Source: Isoetes taiwanensis (lineage: Eukaryota; Streptophyta; Lycopodiopsida; Isoetales; Isoetaceae). From it: DNA of 64,000 bases. The notes under the pieces were generated by a model. It had not been told where the DNA came from. It saw nothing but the letters and a program-made list of their open reading frames with translations, and did not search any database. Position 1 is the first letter of the stretch. Each line of letters begins with the position of its first letter. The stretch spans positions 11,238,818 to 11,302,817 of the forward strand of contig JAJEKV010000046.1 in assembly GCA_021234155.1 (NCBI GenBank), in the 5' to 3' direction. The position numbers and the translations under genes are program-made. Of this stretch, positions 34,255-44,299 are shown in pieces.

Positions 34255-36039
34255 TCATGAAAATACAATCAACGTGAGCTTGGCGTGACAAAGGCGGGCA
34301 TGATGTAAGACTTCTGGAACTAAGGCGGGAGGAGGAAAACAATAGTTATTAAATAACTGCCAATTATAGGAGAAAGCATCTGGGGCGATGCAATGGGGAT
34401 AAGCATCTTTAGTGTTAAAGACGGGTAGAAGAGCATTGGAGGGACTAGCAAATCTGTCAACATGGTGGGGACCCCACCGCAGCTCCAAGCACTGAAATAC
34501 TGCAGGAGAAAGGGAAAACTCATCAAAGCTGCGAACTTTAGATAAGTAATCTGCCCATTCATTTTCATGACGTGGGATCCATACAGGTTCTAGACGAATA
34601 TGGTGCTGATAACAAAAAATGAGAACTTCCAACAATAGAATGTGTAACACTGGAGAAGGGGAACCACCATTCTGCAAAAGAAAGAACACATTCTGGTTGT
34701 CACCACGGGCAATCACCACAGAATTGACCAATAAGCCAATACATCTTTGGAGGACTTGAAAGAAGGCAAATAATTCCCGCCAAGTTGAGGACTGGAGGCG
34801 TTGTTCCTCAGAGAAGACTCCAACAAAGGATAGCATCTCGGAACCAGGCACTTAAAGCCAACTACCCCATCCTTCATCGCTGGCATCAAAACCCAAGGTA
34901 GATTTGACAACAACAGGGGGCCATAATGGGGATCTATCAAAGTGAAGAACAACTGTTTGCCATAAGAGGAGCTCTTGACGCGCAAGTGAAGACAAGGCAA
35001 ATGGGGTGTCCCATAGGTCAGCATTGCGAAGGTCCAGGTGAAGGCCATATGACAGGGCTGCACATAAGAGACCAAAGACTAGGTGCAAAGATTGGATGAA
35101 TCCCAAGAATTGAGCAACTCTACGAGCAGTGACCTGCGTTGACATAAGAAAATCAGCACAGATGGATAAGACCCTATTCTTTTTAGCGGCTGAGATGCGA
35201 AACACCCCCTCATGAGAGTCAACAATGAAACCTAAGAAAATGGTACGATGGGAAAGATGGAAACGACACTTTTTTCAGGCCAAGAGGAAGCCAGCCCACT
35301 GCAAATCGGCAATGATATGAGATTGAAGAGAAACTGGAAAAGACTGGAAAAGGAATAAGATGTCATCCACATAAGGTAGGCAACGAATGCCTTGGCCACG
35401 CCTGACGAGTTTTGTAAACACAAAAGGGGCCGTGTCTAAACCAAAGGGGAGGACTCTGAAATTAAAAAATTGACCATCTAGCTCGAACCCTAAGAAAGTG
35501 CAATGGGGCGGCCAGATGACAACATGATGATAGTCGTATTTTAGATCAACAGCAAAGAGGAAATCATCTTGTTTACATAAATGTGGAAGCAATTCTAAGG
35601 ACTCATAACGAAAGGAGGGTGTCGACAAGAAGGTGTTCAGAACTCGCAAATCCAAGATAAGGCAAAATTTATTAGGACCTTTAGGGACCACCCCCAAGGG
35701 GGAACAGAAAAAGGGGCGGAAAGGGACCAAGGACACAGCACCTGTCTTAAGAAGGTCAGCGACAGCGGAACGGGTAAACTCTATATGGGTGGGAACAGAT
35801 GAATGGTTGGGTGCTAAAAAGGGGGCTGAGGGAGGCTCGGAGGACCATGGGAGACGATAACCGAATTGGATCCAACTTAAAACCTGTTGTGAAGAGCAGA
35901 ATGATTGCCAAAAAGGTAAGGCTGCAAGAAGACGACCTAAAACGACAGATGAGGAGGCTAACTCATCGGAGTAATCTGGGTTGATGCCAAGATGAGGGAT
36001 GATGGAGGGAAAGGGTGTACATTCTGAAAACATGACCAA
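34255..36039 (-). pseudogene. YR element reverse transcriptase and RNase H
   Basis: One reading frame of 594 codons interrupted by two in-frame stops (TGA near 35278, TAA near 34855). RT motifs appear in order: PLGVVPKGPNKFCLILDLRVLN, FLFAVDLKYDYHHV, FRVLPFGLDTAPFVFTKL and the catalytic YVDD in CLPYVDDILF. The RNase H domain then shows Asp in LGFDASDEGWGSWL, Glu in STWRELFAF, Asp in ARGDNQNV and Asp in NEWADYLSK, so all four metal ligands are present. It ends with HVDRFAS, a typical DIRS tail. The enzyme would copy the element RNA. No methyltransferase-like domain is seen. Probable mutations: two or three stops. Confidence 0.92.
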
Positions 36040-36470
36040 AGATGTTAGAGTTAAACAAGCACTTAATCATGAACAGCTAAAACATCCATATAAACTTGTT
36101 AAATAAACTTCTACTAAGTTTCAAGAGACCCAATCAGAACAGAGATGGAAGCAATGATGCCTGTCTCAAAAACTAGATGCTTATCCTTCCTAATAAGAAG
36201 CCATAAAAAATACTAAACAATTCCATCTATGCAAAGATCAAAACGAGAAACCATTACGAGAGCTTCTATCTAATCTATAGAGCAATCTAAGACATAGGTA
36301 TAGCTTCAGTCAACATCAAACATTCAAGATAAGCCATGCACAAAGTATGTGAAAATTTAACAACATGAATAAAGTCGGCTAGATGCGAGCCAAAAGACAT
36401 CATCCGAAAAAGCTTGGAACCACACCCAAAACACCAAGCTTACAAATCTCAAAACAACACCACTGTAGCA
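36040..36470 (-). other. AT-rich gap between gag and RT with a splice-acceptor-like end
   Basis: On the minus strand this 430-bp gap ends in GGTCATGTTTTCAG (acceptor at 36024), just inside the RT frame. Its composition matches the RNase H-recombinase intron. I found no donor near the gag end that keeps frame (AT|GTGATG at the gag stop gives the wrong phase), so its role is open: intron, or the leader of a second ORF. Confidence 0.35.
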
Positions 36471-37556
36471 TCACATATTTGGGCGCGGGAACCCTGGCGC
36501 TGGGGCTGGGACAAGGGTTCCTGGTGGAGGGACTCCAAACGGAAAATTAGCAAAAGGGACCCCGGCATTCATGCGTGCAAAGCATCTCTCAATGGAATGG
36601 TTGCCGCGCCCACAGAAAATGCAAGATGGTAACTGTCCTCGCCATGATGACGGGAACTGTGACTGAGGAGCAACAGAAGTAGTAGGTGTAAGAGTAGCCA
36701 TAGGCTTAGAAGAGGCTGGTCGCCGCTCCCGGTGCATCTGGCGTGCTAACTTCAACTTGCGAGAGTCATCAGCAGAAAGAGCAAGGCCAGAATGGTCATC
36801 GAAATCAAAGGCAACATCATATCCTTCTCGGTCAGCAATGACTAAAAATTTCATGCGCTTTTGGGTGGCCACTTTACCTTCCTCAATGATCTGGAGTACT
36901 GTATCTGGCACCCTAGGAGATAAAGCCATCAATCGTGAATGCAATTCGCGAAATCTGTTTTCAGTAGCACATAAAAACTCATATTGGTGACGAGAAGACT
37001 CCCGCTTAAAACTTGGCATCGAACGTGCAGCACGCTCCCGCACCTCCAACCGCAAAGCCTCAATTTGTTCATGGACAGAAGACTGGGCAGATAAAGATGT
37101 TTGCAAGTCTTGGATCTGAGACATCTGGAGGTGTAAGGTTTGAAGTAATTGTGGTAAGAGGTCTTGGGAGGGCGAAGGTGCAGGATTTCCCATAGAAGGC
37201 AAAGGTTGACTTACACCAATGGAGGGACCGGCTGTGGCATGAGAGAATATCGGAGGAGAAGGCATGGACACTGATGCAAATGAGACAGGGGGAGCAACTC
37301 GAGAAGGCCCAGCAGCTGCAAACACGTGGGGCAAACTTTAGGAAGCCAAGCTTGTAGCAGATGAAACAAAAGGCGGGGTGATTCCAATGGGGGTAGAGGG
37401 GGTCGAGATGGCAGAAACATTAGGGGCTTCAGGTGCAAAGGATATGCGGGTACGGCGAGAAGGAGGTGCAGGGAGCGGCCCATCAGTAGCAACCCATTTC
37501 CCTCTGCGATCGCGGAGGGAAGTGGGGGCCTCACTCGAGGTGGCTTGATCTGCCAT
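36471..37556 (-). pseudogene. YR element gag-like protein with CCHC zinc knuckle
   Basis: A single frame of 361 codons with one in-frame TAA at 37340-37338. The N-terminus is Pro/Ser-rich and low in complexity. The middle is helical (LQTLHLQMSQIQDLQTSLS, then an Arg/Glu-rich helix), consistent with self-assembly. Near the C-terminus is a canonical zinc knuckle CIFCGRGNHSIERC (C-x2-C-x4-H-x4-C), followed by a Pro-rich tail. Gag-like ORF1 proteins of DIRS-group elements package element RNA. Start: the ATG at 37556 gives the longest frame, beginning MADQATSSEAPTS. Confidence 0.82.
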
Positions 37557-39700
37557 AAGCTGAATGAACTTCGCACCATCAAATCATTAGTGAGAAGCAA
37601 TGTGGTCATTGACAACTAACACAGTGAAGGACAAAGAAAACCAAGGCATGTGCGCTACCAACGAATGAACAAAACCTTACTATCCATATCACCTAGGTTA
37701 AGGAAGTAAAAACGAACATAACCACATCACATGTAAATCCCTAGGGACAATTGATAACTAAAACCGCAAACCCCTACCCATAAAAGCAACTAGCGTAATA
37801 ACCTCTCTACACACAAGAAGAGTATCCTACTCATACTGACCTCCACCGAAAGCTACCAGACAACCAAAGACCTCTACGGGAATGAGCAAATCTACTTAGC
37901 TATAACAACTAAAACTATGTAAACAAGATAACTAACTACCTAACTGACTCGACAAAAGGGACCGAACTTGTCTACCCGAAGGACGACCCCCATACATTTT
38001 AGACCTAAGCTATGGGGTGAAAAGACAAAATCCAAAACATCAAACGAGCAATAAGCTATCGACAAGCCCCAAAGATCCATCTCTAAGCCCATCTTACAAG
38101 CCCAACCTAATGGGTAACTCTAACGTAACACCTACCACAACCTCATACATCTAGGAATTTCTTATACAAATAAATAAGCTGACTTAGATCGCACAAATGA
38201 CTTAAGCAATCGAGCATCCCACAACACCCCCTTAGCAAACAAAATTAAACAAAACCAAGCCCTTCAAAAGACAATCTAGATAATTGAAAAAATGAGAGCA
38301 TCTATCTAATATACGAGTGAACCAAAGAATCGATCAAACATTAACAAAAGGAAGGCTGCTTGGGTAAGGAGCGAACAGACTAGGGTTAAACAGGGGACCG
38401 GATAGGCAACAAAGGGGCAGAAACAGGACAGGCCGCTGAACCGTAGAGGGGCGCAAGCCCAACTCCGCTGCCAAGTGAGATAGAGATTGATCCATCGGAG
38501 GGGTTAAAAAGGCTTAGACAAACTGATCAAATTTCACATGTCGGGATGAATCAGGTTGATCGGAGGCTGGAGGTCAAAGAGAGATAAGAAACCAGCCCAA
38601 CTCCGTTGCCAAAGCAGGACAAAAACCGATATTGAAGGGGTTGAAAAGGCTTAGACAAATTGCTTGACTTTAACAGGTCGGGATGAATCAGGCTGATCTG
38701 AGGTTAGATGTCCAAGGAAGACAAGTAACAGGCTGATCGATATGACCCATTCCATCCACAGATAAGTTACAAGATTCCTAAGTTCACAAATATGACCCAT
38801 TCCATCCACAGATAAGTTTCAAGATTCCTAAGTTCACAGATTATCTAACAAGCAGCCGGAGTAGAATAAAGCCTTGACTCACCTAAATTCGCAAATCCAG
38901 AGCCTCCGTTAACGCCCAATGATGCAATCACCTCAGAATCTGGCTTGTTCTGATACTCACAAGTTAGGATCTGCAGCAAGTCGACCACAAATAGACCCCA
39001 AAAGAGTCTTCTGATTAACATGAAGAAAAACAGTCGTGATGCCCTGATGCCCCATCTAAGCTTAAACAAGCTAATCCTTGACGAAATGAACCGTTATACT
39101 ATTACAGGGGATGCAAGCAGCCAGCCATGAAGCATTCAAAGAACATGAAAGACGGACAGAAAAAAGGGGTAAGAGCAGCCAGCCATGAAGCATTCAAAAA
39201 TCATGAAAGACGGACAGAGAAAGGGAAAGACGTGGACTGATTGCAGACAAAAAACGAGCCCAAAACCAAGAGACCCATGCAATCAATGCAACCAAACACG
39301 GAATCCACCTCCAAGAGAAACGGTGCAAGAAAAAACAGAGAGGAAATCAAAGGAGTTGTTCCTGTAACAGACGCTACAAAACTCCCGGTGAGACGAAAAG
39401 GAGAGCAACCAGATTGTAAGAGGTTCATTCTGTGTGAATCCTTCAACGTGGAGACCTCTCAGAGCTACAAGAGGAAAGATCAGAGACACTAGCGGCTTAT
39501 AATCCATGCCTGCAACTCCTATACGACACAGCCAAAGAAAGCAACATAGAGAAAGAAAGGACGCTTCACATGATCAATCAACCTGCCCAGGATTGATTCT
39601 GCACAGTCCTGATCGTGAAGCTATTTTCCCACTAGCACAATCCAAGCAACAAATAAATGAAATAGGCCATACCTCTAGGTAGGAGATGTTGGTACGAGTA
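37557..39700 (-). repeat. YR element leader with three sets of tandem repeats
   Basis: The ~2.1 kb between gag and A1 has no convincing ORF. It contains a 137-bp pair (about 38457-38593 and 38594-38730), a 50-bp pair (38741-38790, 38791-38840) and a 58-bp pair (39116-39173, 39174-39231). Leader repeats of this kind may carry promoter or packaging signals, but nothing in the sequence shows which. Confidence 0.7.
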
Positions 39701-39869
39701 GAGGCTAGAAGACTAAGAGCAAATCCAACAGCAGCTCAAGAGAACGCCGATGAAAAGGCTAAAGAGGAACATGAACCTATAAATAGAGAAAACTGAAGAG
39801 GGAAGGTGGAAAGACGTCCCCATCCAAGGAATGATGGTTCTATTGCTCAAGCAATAGAACCATGGCATT
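39701..39869 (-). repeat. YR element: outer repeat A1
   Basis: 169 bp matching A2. The perfect 26-bp palindrome is at 39836-39861 and ends five bases before the ATT core (39867-39869). Beyond the core, sequence departs from the B1-A2 junction, marking the element end. Confidence 0.9.
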
Positions 39870-40590
39870 TGTCTCTTGTAATACAAACTAATCAGAGTTG
39901 ATCTTCAAGATGCAAGTCTTATTCTTTAGTAACTAATCAAACATCAATCTTCACAATGCAAGTCTTATTATTCACAATGGAAGTCTTATTCTTTAATACT
40001 AGCACCTTGGTCCCATTCTCTCTCTAGAGCTTTGCTCCCATTCTCTTTCTAGAACTTTTCTCCACTTTCCCTCTCTGGAACTTTTCTTCACTTTCACTAG
40101 CTATCCTTATGCTATGTATCTCTAGCCTTCCAGTTTCGCCCTGCTTCCATGTTTCTTCTTGCTTCCATACTTTTTCTCTTCCGACCATTTTTACCTACAT
40201 TTGTCTGTCTGGTTTATAGTCAAAGGTGACTCTGACCATGCGTCTGATTGTAGGTAGCTTGCATCATTCATAGATAGCATGATTTCCAAATCCTACTCAT
40301 TCCAAAAGAATTTCGACGACAACGAGAATTGAACCTCCCACCCATAGGGGGACTAAACCCCTCCCCCTAAGAACCCCCATGCCAACCACAAGATGCGAAT
40401 GTCATTTATGCTTTGCTTTCATTCTTTGAACTTCTAAGTAACCCTGTGAACTTGTAAAGAGTCCTTTAGTCCCTTTCCCTCTGCCATGACCACGCTTGTA
40501 GCCCCCTCCCATGGTCCCTACATGGATGACGACAACTATCAGACCCCGCCCAAGTTCAGATCCAGATCGACACCCAAACATACTCACAAT
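39870..40590. other. Spacer, no supported gene
   Basis: Imperfect repeats of ATGCAAGTCTTATT(C/A)TT occur at 39930-39990 and (A)CTTT(C/T)(C/T)TCTCT(A/G)GAAC at 40010-40085. No ORF with recognisable content. Confidence 0.35.
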
Positions 40591-40599
40591 CAAATGCCA

Positions 40600-41570
40600 G
40601 CATGTCTACCAAAACTAAAGCCATGGCACAGGACAAGAAACGCTTTGAGAAGGAGACACCCACTGCTATCTCCCGTCTTCGGTCAGACATTGAGGATATC
40701 ATCACCATTCAGGGGACGGTCCAGACAGCTGCCGGAGAAAACCAGTTACTACACCAGACCCTTTAAAACAGGGTCATCACAATTGAGACTGCACCGATGT
40801 TATTGCGGTTATCTCTAGGGTGCAGAAGCTGGAACATAGTTCTATTGCTCGAAAACAGGAGGTAAAGGAGCTACAGGCAATTGTACTATAACAGAGTAAA
40901 GGCCTCCATACCAACACACTTGAGACTCTGCAACGTTGTGTAGATGAGTTGGGAAGGCAGAAACAATACCAATAGGAGCTAAACTCCCGACTTCGGAAGG
41001 TGGAGACCACCCCATGCAGTTCATTCGCCACATATGCTCAAACATCCATGCAACACTGGCCCCGACACGCATTACAACACCCTCCGTCACCATGCCTTCA
41101 GCGCTGACATCAGCCTGCCATTCATAGACAGTAGACAGTGCCTGCCGCCACGGTTGACATTGATCTATACACCACAAAACTTCGTGAACCTCTAGATGTG
41201 GATCCTCGACTGTATGAAGTTCCCTGCACCTGTGCACATTGTTAGAGCAAGCCACCATAGTGCTCAACTCCCTGATCATAATCGTATTGCTATTTTCACG
41301 GTCGCGGATGCGCAAGTATGGCGTGCCATACTGCGCCAGGGAAAGCAGTTGAAGGGGACGTCATTGTATGTTGTGACGTCCCCTATTTCTTCTACGATAC
41401 TCCATCGTATCAGAAGGCAGAGTTCATCCCCCTGACAGCCAAACTAGCAGGGGCCATCCACCTGATGCCAATCCTAAGAACTGGGCCAGTGAGGAAGAGT
41501 GGATGGGTCATTTGCCCCGTCTTCCTTCGGGATCGTCCTAGCTGCGGAAGCGTAAATAAACATGAGCACG
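40600..41570 (+). pseudogene. Possible LINE ORF1 remnant (coiled coil plus RRM-like block)
   Basis: A broken frame reads MAQDKKRFEKE...ISRLRSDIEDIITIQ, then KLEHSSIARKQEVKELQ and LETLQRCVDELGRQ: heptad-like coiled-coil sequence with stops between. About 300 bp further on, the frame at 41196-41435 reads IAIFTVADAQVWRAILRQGKQLKGTSLYV, like the RRM-type domain of L1 ORF1 proteins ('F.....AR..IL.....LKGT.LY'). Coiled coil followed by RRM-like domain is the ORF1 order. The identification is tentative because several frameshifts separate the parts. No ORF2 or poly(A) tail was found next to it. Confidence 0.35.
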
Positions 41571-41921
41571 TGACATCAATACATCAACAAAGTCACCTCG
41601 AAGGGTAAATACATCATAACATAATATGTGTAATAACAACATCAGTAACATCAACATAAGGGGAATCCTACCCAAGGCTCAGACTCATGGGGGATCGACT
41701 GACGGCTTGGATCTCTAGAAGTCAATGCAGACAGAATTCATGGCAAATGGATTGGGCTGGCATAAGAACATGGCCGTTGGGTAGTCCACTCCATCCGCCC
41801 CTCTCGTGCACACTTTGCAGAGTAGGTTGAAGAGTCTTGGGACCGGACCGTAGCCTGCCGGGCGCGTAGCCAAAGAGGCTACTGCTGGGTTGCATCTCCC
41901 CAATCCCGATGAGGCAGGAGG

Positions 41922-41926
41922 AGAGT
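41922..41926. repeat. Gypsy element target-site duplication, left copy
   Basis: AGAGT immediately before the 5' LTR, matched by AGAGT at 61799-61803. Confidence 0.9.
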
Positions 41927-43337
41927 TGTTGCCCCCAAAGGGCAACATACTAACTGATGGTCCATGTATTGAAGATTAGGTCAAGTCATTTTGGGAGATT
42001 AAGTCAAAGAAGATTTTGGTAGTCAACATTGATGTGGAGGTCAAACAATATCAATCTTCAAAGGTCAACACAAATATTCAAGGTCAACGTCCATGGAAGG
42101 TATTCCATTTGAGGTCAAAGTTAATCAAAGGATACTTTATAAGATTCTGGGTTAAGAAGATTGGAAGATGCTTTTTGAAGATTGGAAGACAAAGTTTGGA
42201 AGACCCCAGAGTACTTGATTCCACCCCTTAGCCATTTTTTACCCATCTTCATACCCTATTCTTACCTTTTTCCTAGTCCTTTTTCCTTATACCTTTATTC
42301 TCCTTTGCTCACCTTTCAAATTACATCATACCTTGCCTAATCCTTTTTCCTCTAATGCCTTTTATTCCCCCAAGAGATGTCCTTCCCATTGGTCTTCATA
42401 TCTTTCACCCCATTTTCATTTTCTATGTCACACCCTTACAAATACCCCTGGCCTAACTCTTGTTTGCAATTTCTTATACTCTTATGCTTCACTCACCATT
42501 GTGCCCTAAGTATCCATGTCACACATGTACCCCATGGAATATTCCAATCATGGTATCTAAACTTAGCATATTCCTAAAAATATTAGGGTTACCATGGCCC
42601 CAAATGATCAAAACTTTCCAACTATTTTATGGGGAACCTCTTAAACCATAGCCTAGCTTTTTCAAATTGCAAAATACGGCATATTCCTAGTTTATACCCC
42701 AAGAAATACGACCACCGTATCGCGAGATTTTTGGAAATATACTGTTGATCAACCCTAAATCTGGAAACCTGCTCGAATCACGCCGGAATGGAATCCTTGA
42801 GCTTTGAAAACTATCTACTTTTGCATTCCCGCTCTTAAGCATCATATTAAGCCTAAATTTAAGCCCTAAGATGCCGGAACCATCAAATCTAAACTTATAC
42901 ACCGGGGAAACATTGACAGAAGATTTTTGAAGGCCCAGACGCATCGAACCTCAACATTGATACATGTTGAGCATGATCTGAAGATGTTCATGAAGTTTCT
43001 GAGAATTCCACAGTTCGATTTGAGAAAATTGGACTGATTATCCTACTATGATGTTATTACATGACCTTTTGAGATCCTCTGATGATTGATTTATGATCTT
43101 ATGACCTATATCCATCTTGTACTACCTTTACATCAATGAAAATTGCCTGCCAAGTGTTAAAAAATTTGACTGTCATGTCTTCCTAGTATTCTTGCCATGC
43201 AAACATTTTTACAGTAATCCTTGCATATGACCAGTTGCCCTTCATTTCCAACTATATTTGCACCTGTGTGCACAAAACGTTCGAGAAAAAACCACTCCAA
43301 ACTCAAGTTATAATTTTTTACATTCTGTCTGACATGA
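41927..43337 (+). repeat. Gypsy 5' LTR, first part
   Basis: Matches 59853-61269. It starts TG with an inverted repeat TGTTGCCC/GGGCAACA at its very edge. It stops at the Helitron insertion point after ...GACATGA. Confidence 0.95.
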
Positions 43338-43739
43338 TCTATTGTTTAAATTTGGTTTTTCCGGCACCCCAAAAACTTTTTAGATTTTTTCTTTAACTTA
43401 ATTTCCTAAGATTTCGAGGTTTTTAAGCGGCCGGAAAACAATTCCGATTGCCAAAAATCGAAAAAATTTCTTCAACTTTGATTTGGGGTTCCGATTTTGC
43501 CCCAATCTGATTTCGTCCCTTCTAATCTGGCATGCATATGCCACGACCGCTGCTGCATGTTCAAGGTAATGGCTTGCCCAGCCAGCCAAGCCTAGGACCA
43601 CATCCGTTGGGTGATTCGGAGATGCGAGCAAGAACAAATGTAACAGAGCAAAGCTGTAAGCTCTCACGTTTCCGTTTGTCTTCATAATGTTTTAAATTGG
43701 ACTCTTATGCCATTTTCAGAGGTTGAGATTGATTTCGTT

Positions 43740-43955
43740 TCAGGTCATTGTTTCTCTGGGATCATCCTTAGACCACAGTTTCTTGAGCCTTAGGCGTGCA
43801 GGTTCTTGCATAATAGGTGTTTTATAGTAGGATTCTAAGCTTCGGTGGATGCAGGCATATACCAAATCATGGAGTGATCTCTCCAGTCTTTCTCTTCTCC
43901 CTATGTCCATTCCATAATTGTCTGAAGGCTCCTTAGTATAGTGTTCGTCAGCCAT
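43740..43955 (-). CDS. 71-residue ORF carried by the Helitron, function unknown
   Basis: An ATG-started frame on the minus strand: N-terminus MADEHYTKEPSDNYGMDIG, then a basic/helical middle (RRERLERSLHDLVYACIHR), and RLRKKLWSKDD-like charged end. It is compact, hydrophilic and protein-like, but I do not recognise it. It may be the first exon of a captured gene whose remaining exons were left behind; the terminal codons may be intron read-through. Confidence 0.35.
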   Translation of the reverse strand: MADEHYTKEPSDNYGMDIGRRERLERSLHDLVYACIHRSLESYYKTPIMQEPARLRLKKLWSKDDPRETMT

Positions 43956-44299
43956 GTCTAACTATGTCAACAACAAGAAACAAGCAATCAGATAGTTTGA
44001 GACTTACAAATTCTGTATTATTCCTTTGGTTTATTCGAAATCATGTCCATTTGTTCTCTTCCTCAAAAACGGATACCATATCTCCCATTGCCTGCTTCAA
44101 TACCTACCTACATCCCAAACAATTTTAAGCTATTTATTTACTTAAGTTCGCCTAAGCAACAAGTATAGATTGAATAAAAATTGTAGGCAGGTCTACATAT
44201 AAATTTTGTAAGCGAGAAGCTGAAAGAGCTTTGGCATGTGAATCCATGGCTTCATACATTATTAGCATATGTTTCATAGACGACTGACTTTACTTTGTG

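Larger units (their letters stand above)
31892..39869 (-). mobile_element. Tyrosine-recombinase retroelement (DIRS/Ngaro/PAT type), near-complete
   Basis: Read on the minus strand, the ~8 kb element runs: repeat A1 (39869-39701), long leader with tandem repeats, gag (37556-36471), RT plus RNase H (36039-34255), tyrosine recombinase (33785-32866), repeat B1 (32847-32810), repeat A2 (32812-32645), a 714-bp spacer, and repeat B2 (31930-31892). It has no LTRs, no integrase, no aspartic protease and no target-site duplication. B1-A2 abut exactly, as expected for the split direct repeats of PAT/Ngaro elements that replicate through a circle. The sequence ATT is present at both outer ends and at the inner junction. 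Only about four nonsense codons and one frameshift disable it, so it is fairly young. Confidence 0.9.

Noticed and set aside
31892-39869. The 168-bp repeats at 32.6 and 39.7 kb as ordinary LTRs
   Set aside because: They do not mark both outer ends: the element extends to B2 at 31892, lacks TG...CA ends, primer-binding site and duplication, and encodes a tyrosine recombinase instead of an integrase.
40486-40818. 110-codon ORF starting MTTLVAPSHGPYMDDD as a gene
   Set aside because: A better coding signal (coiled-coil, LINE ORF1-like) runs in another frame over the same bases; the ORF has no motif.
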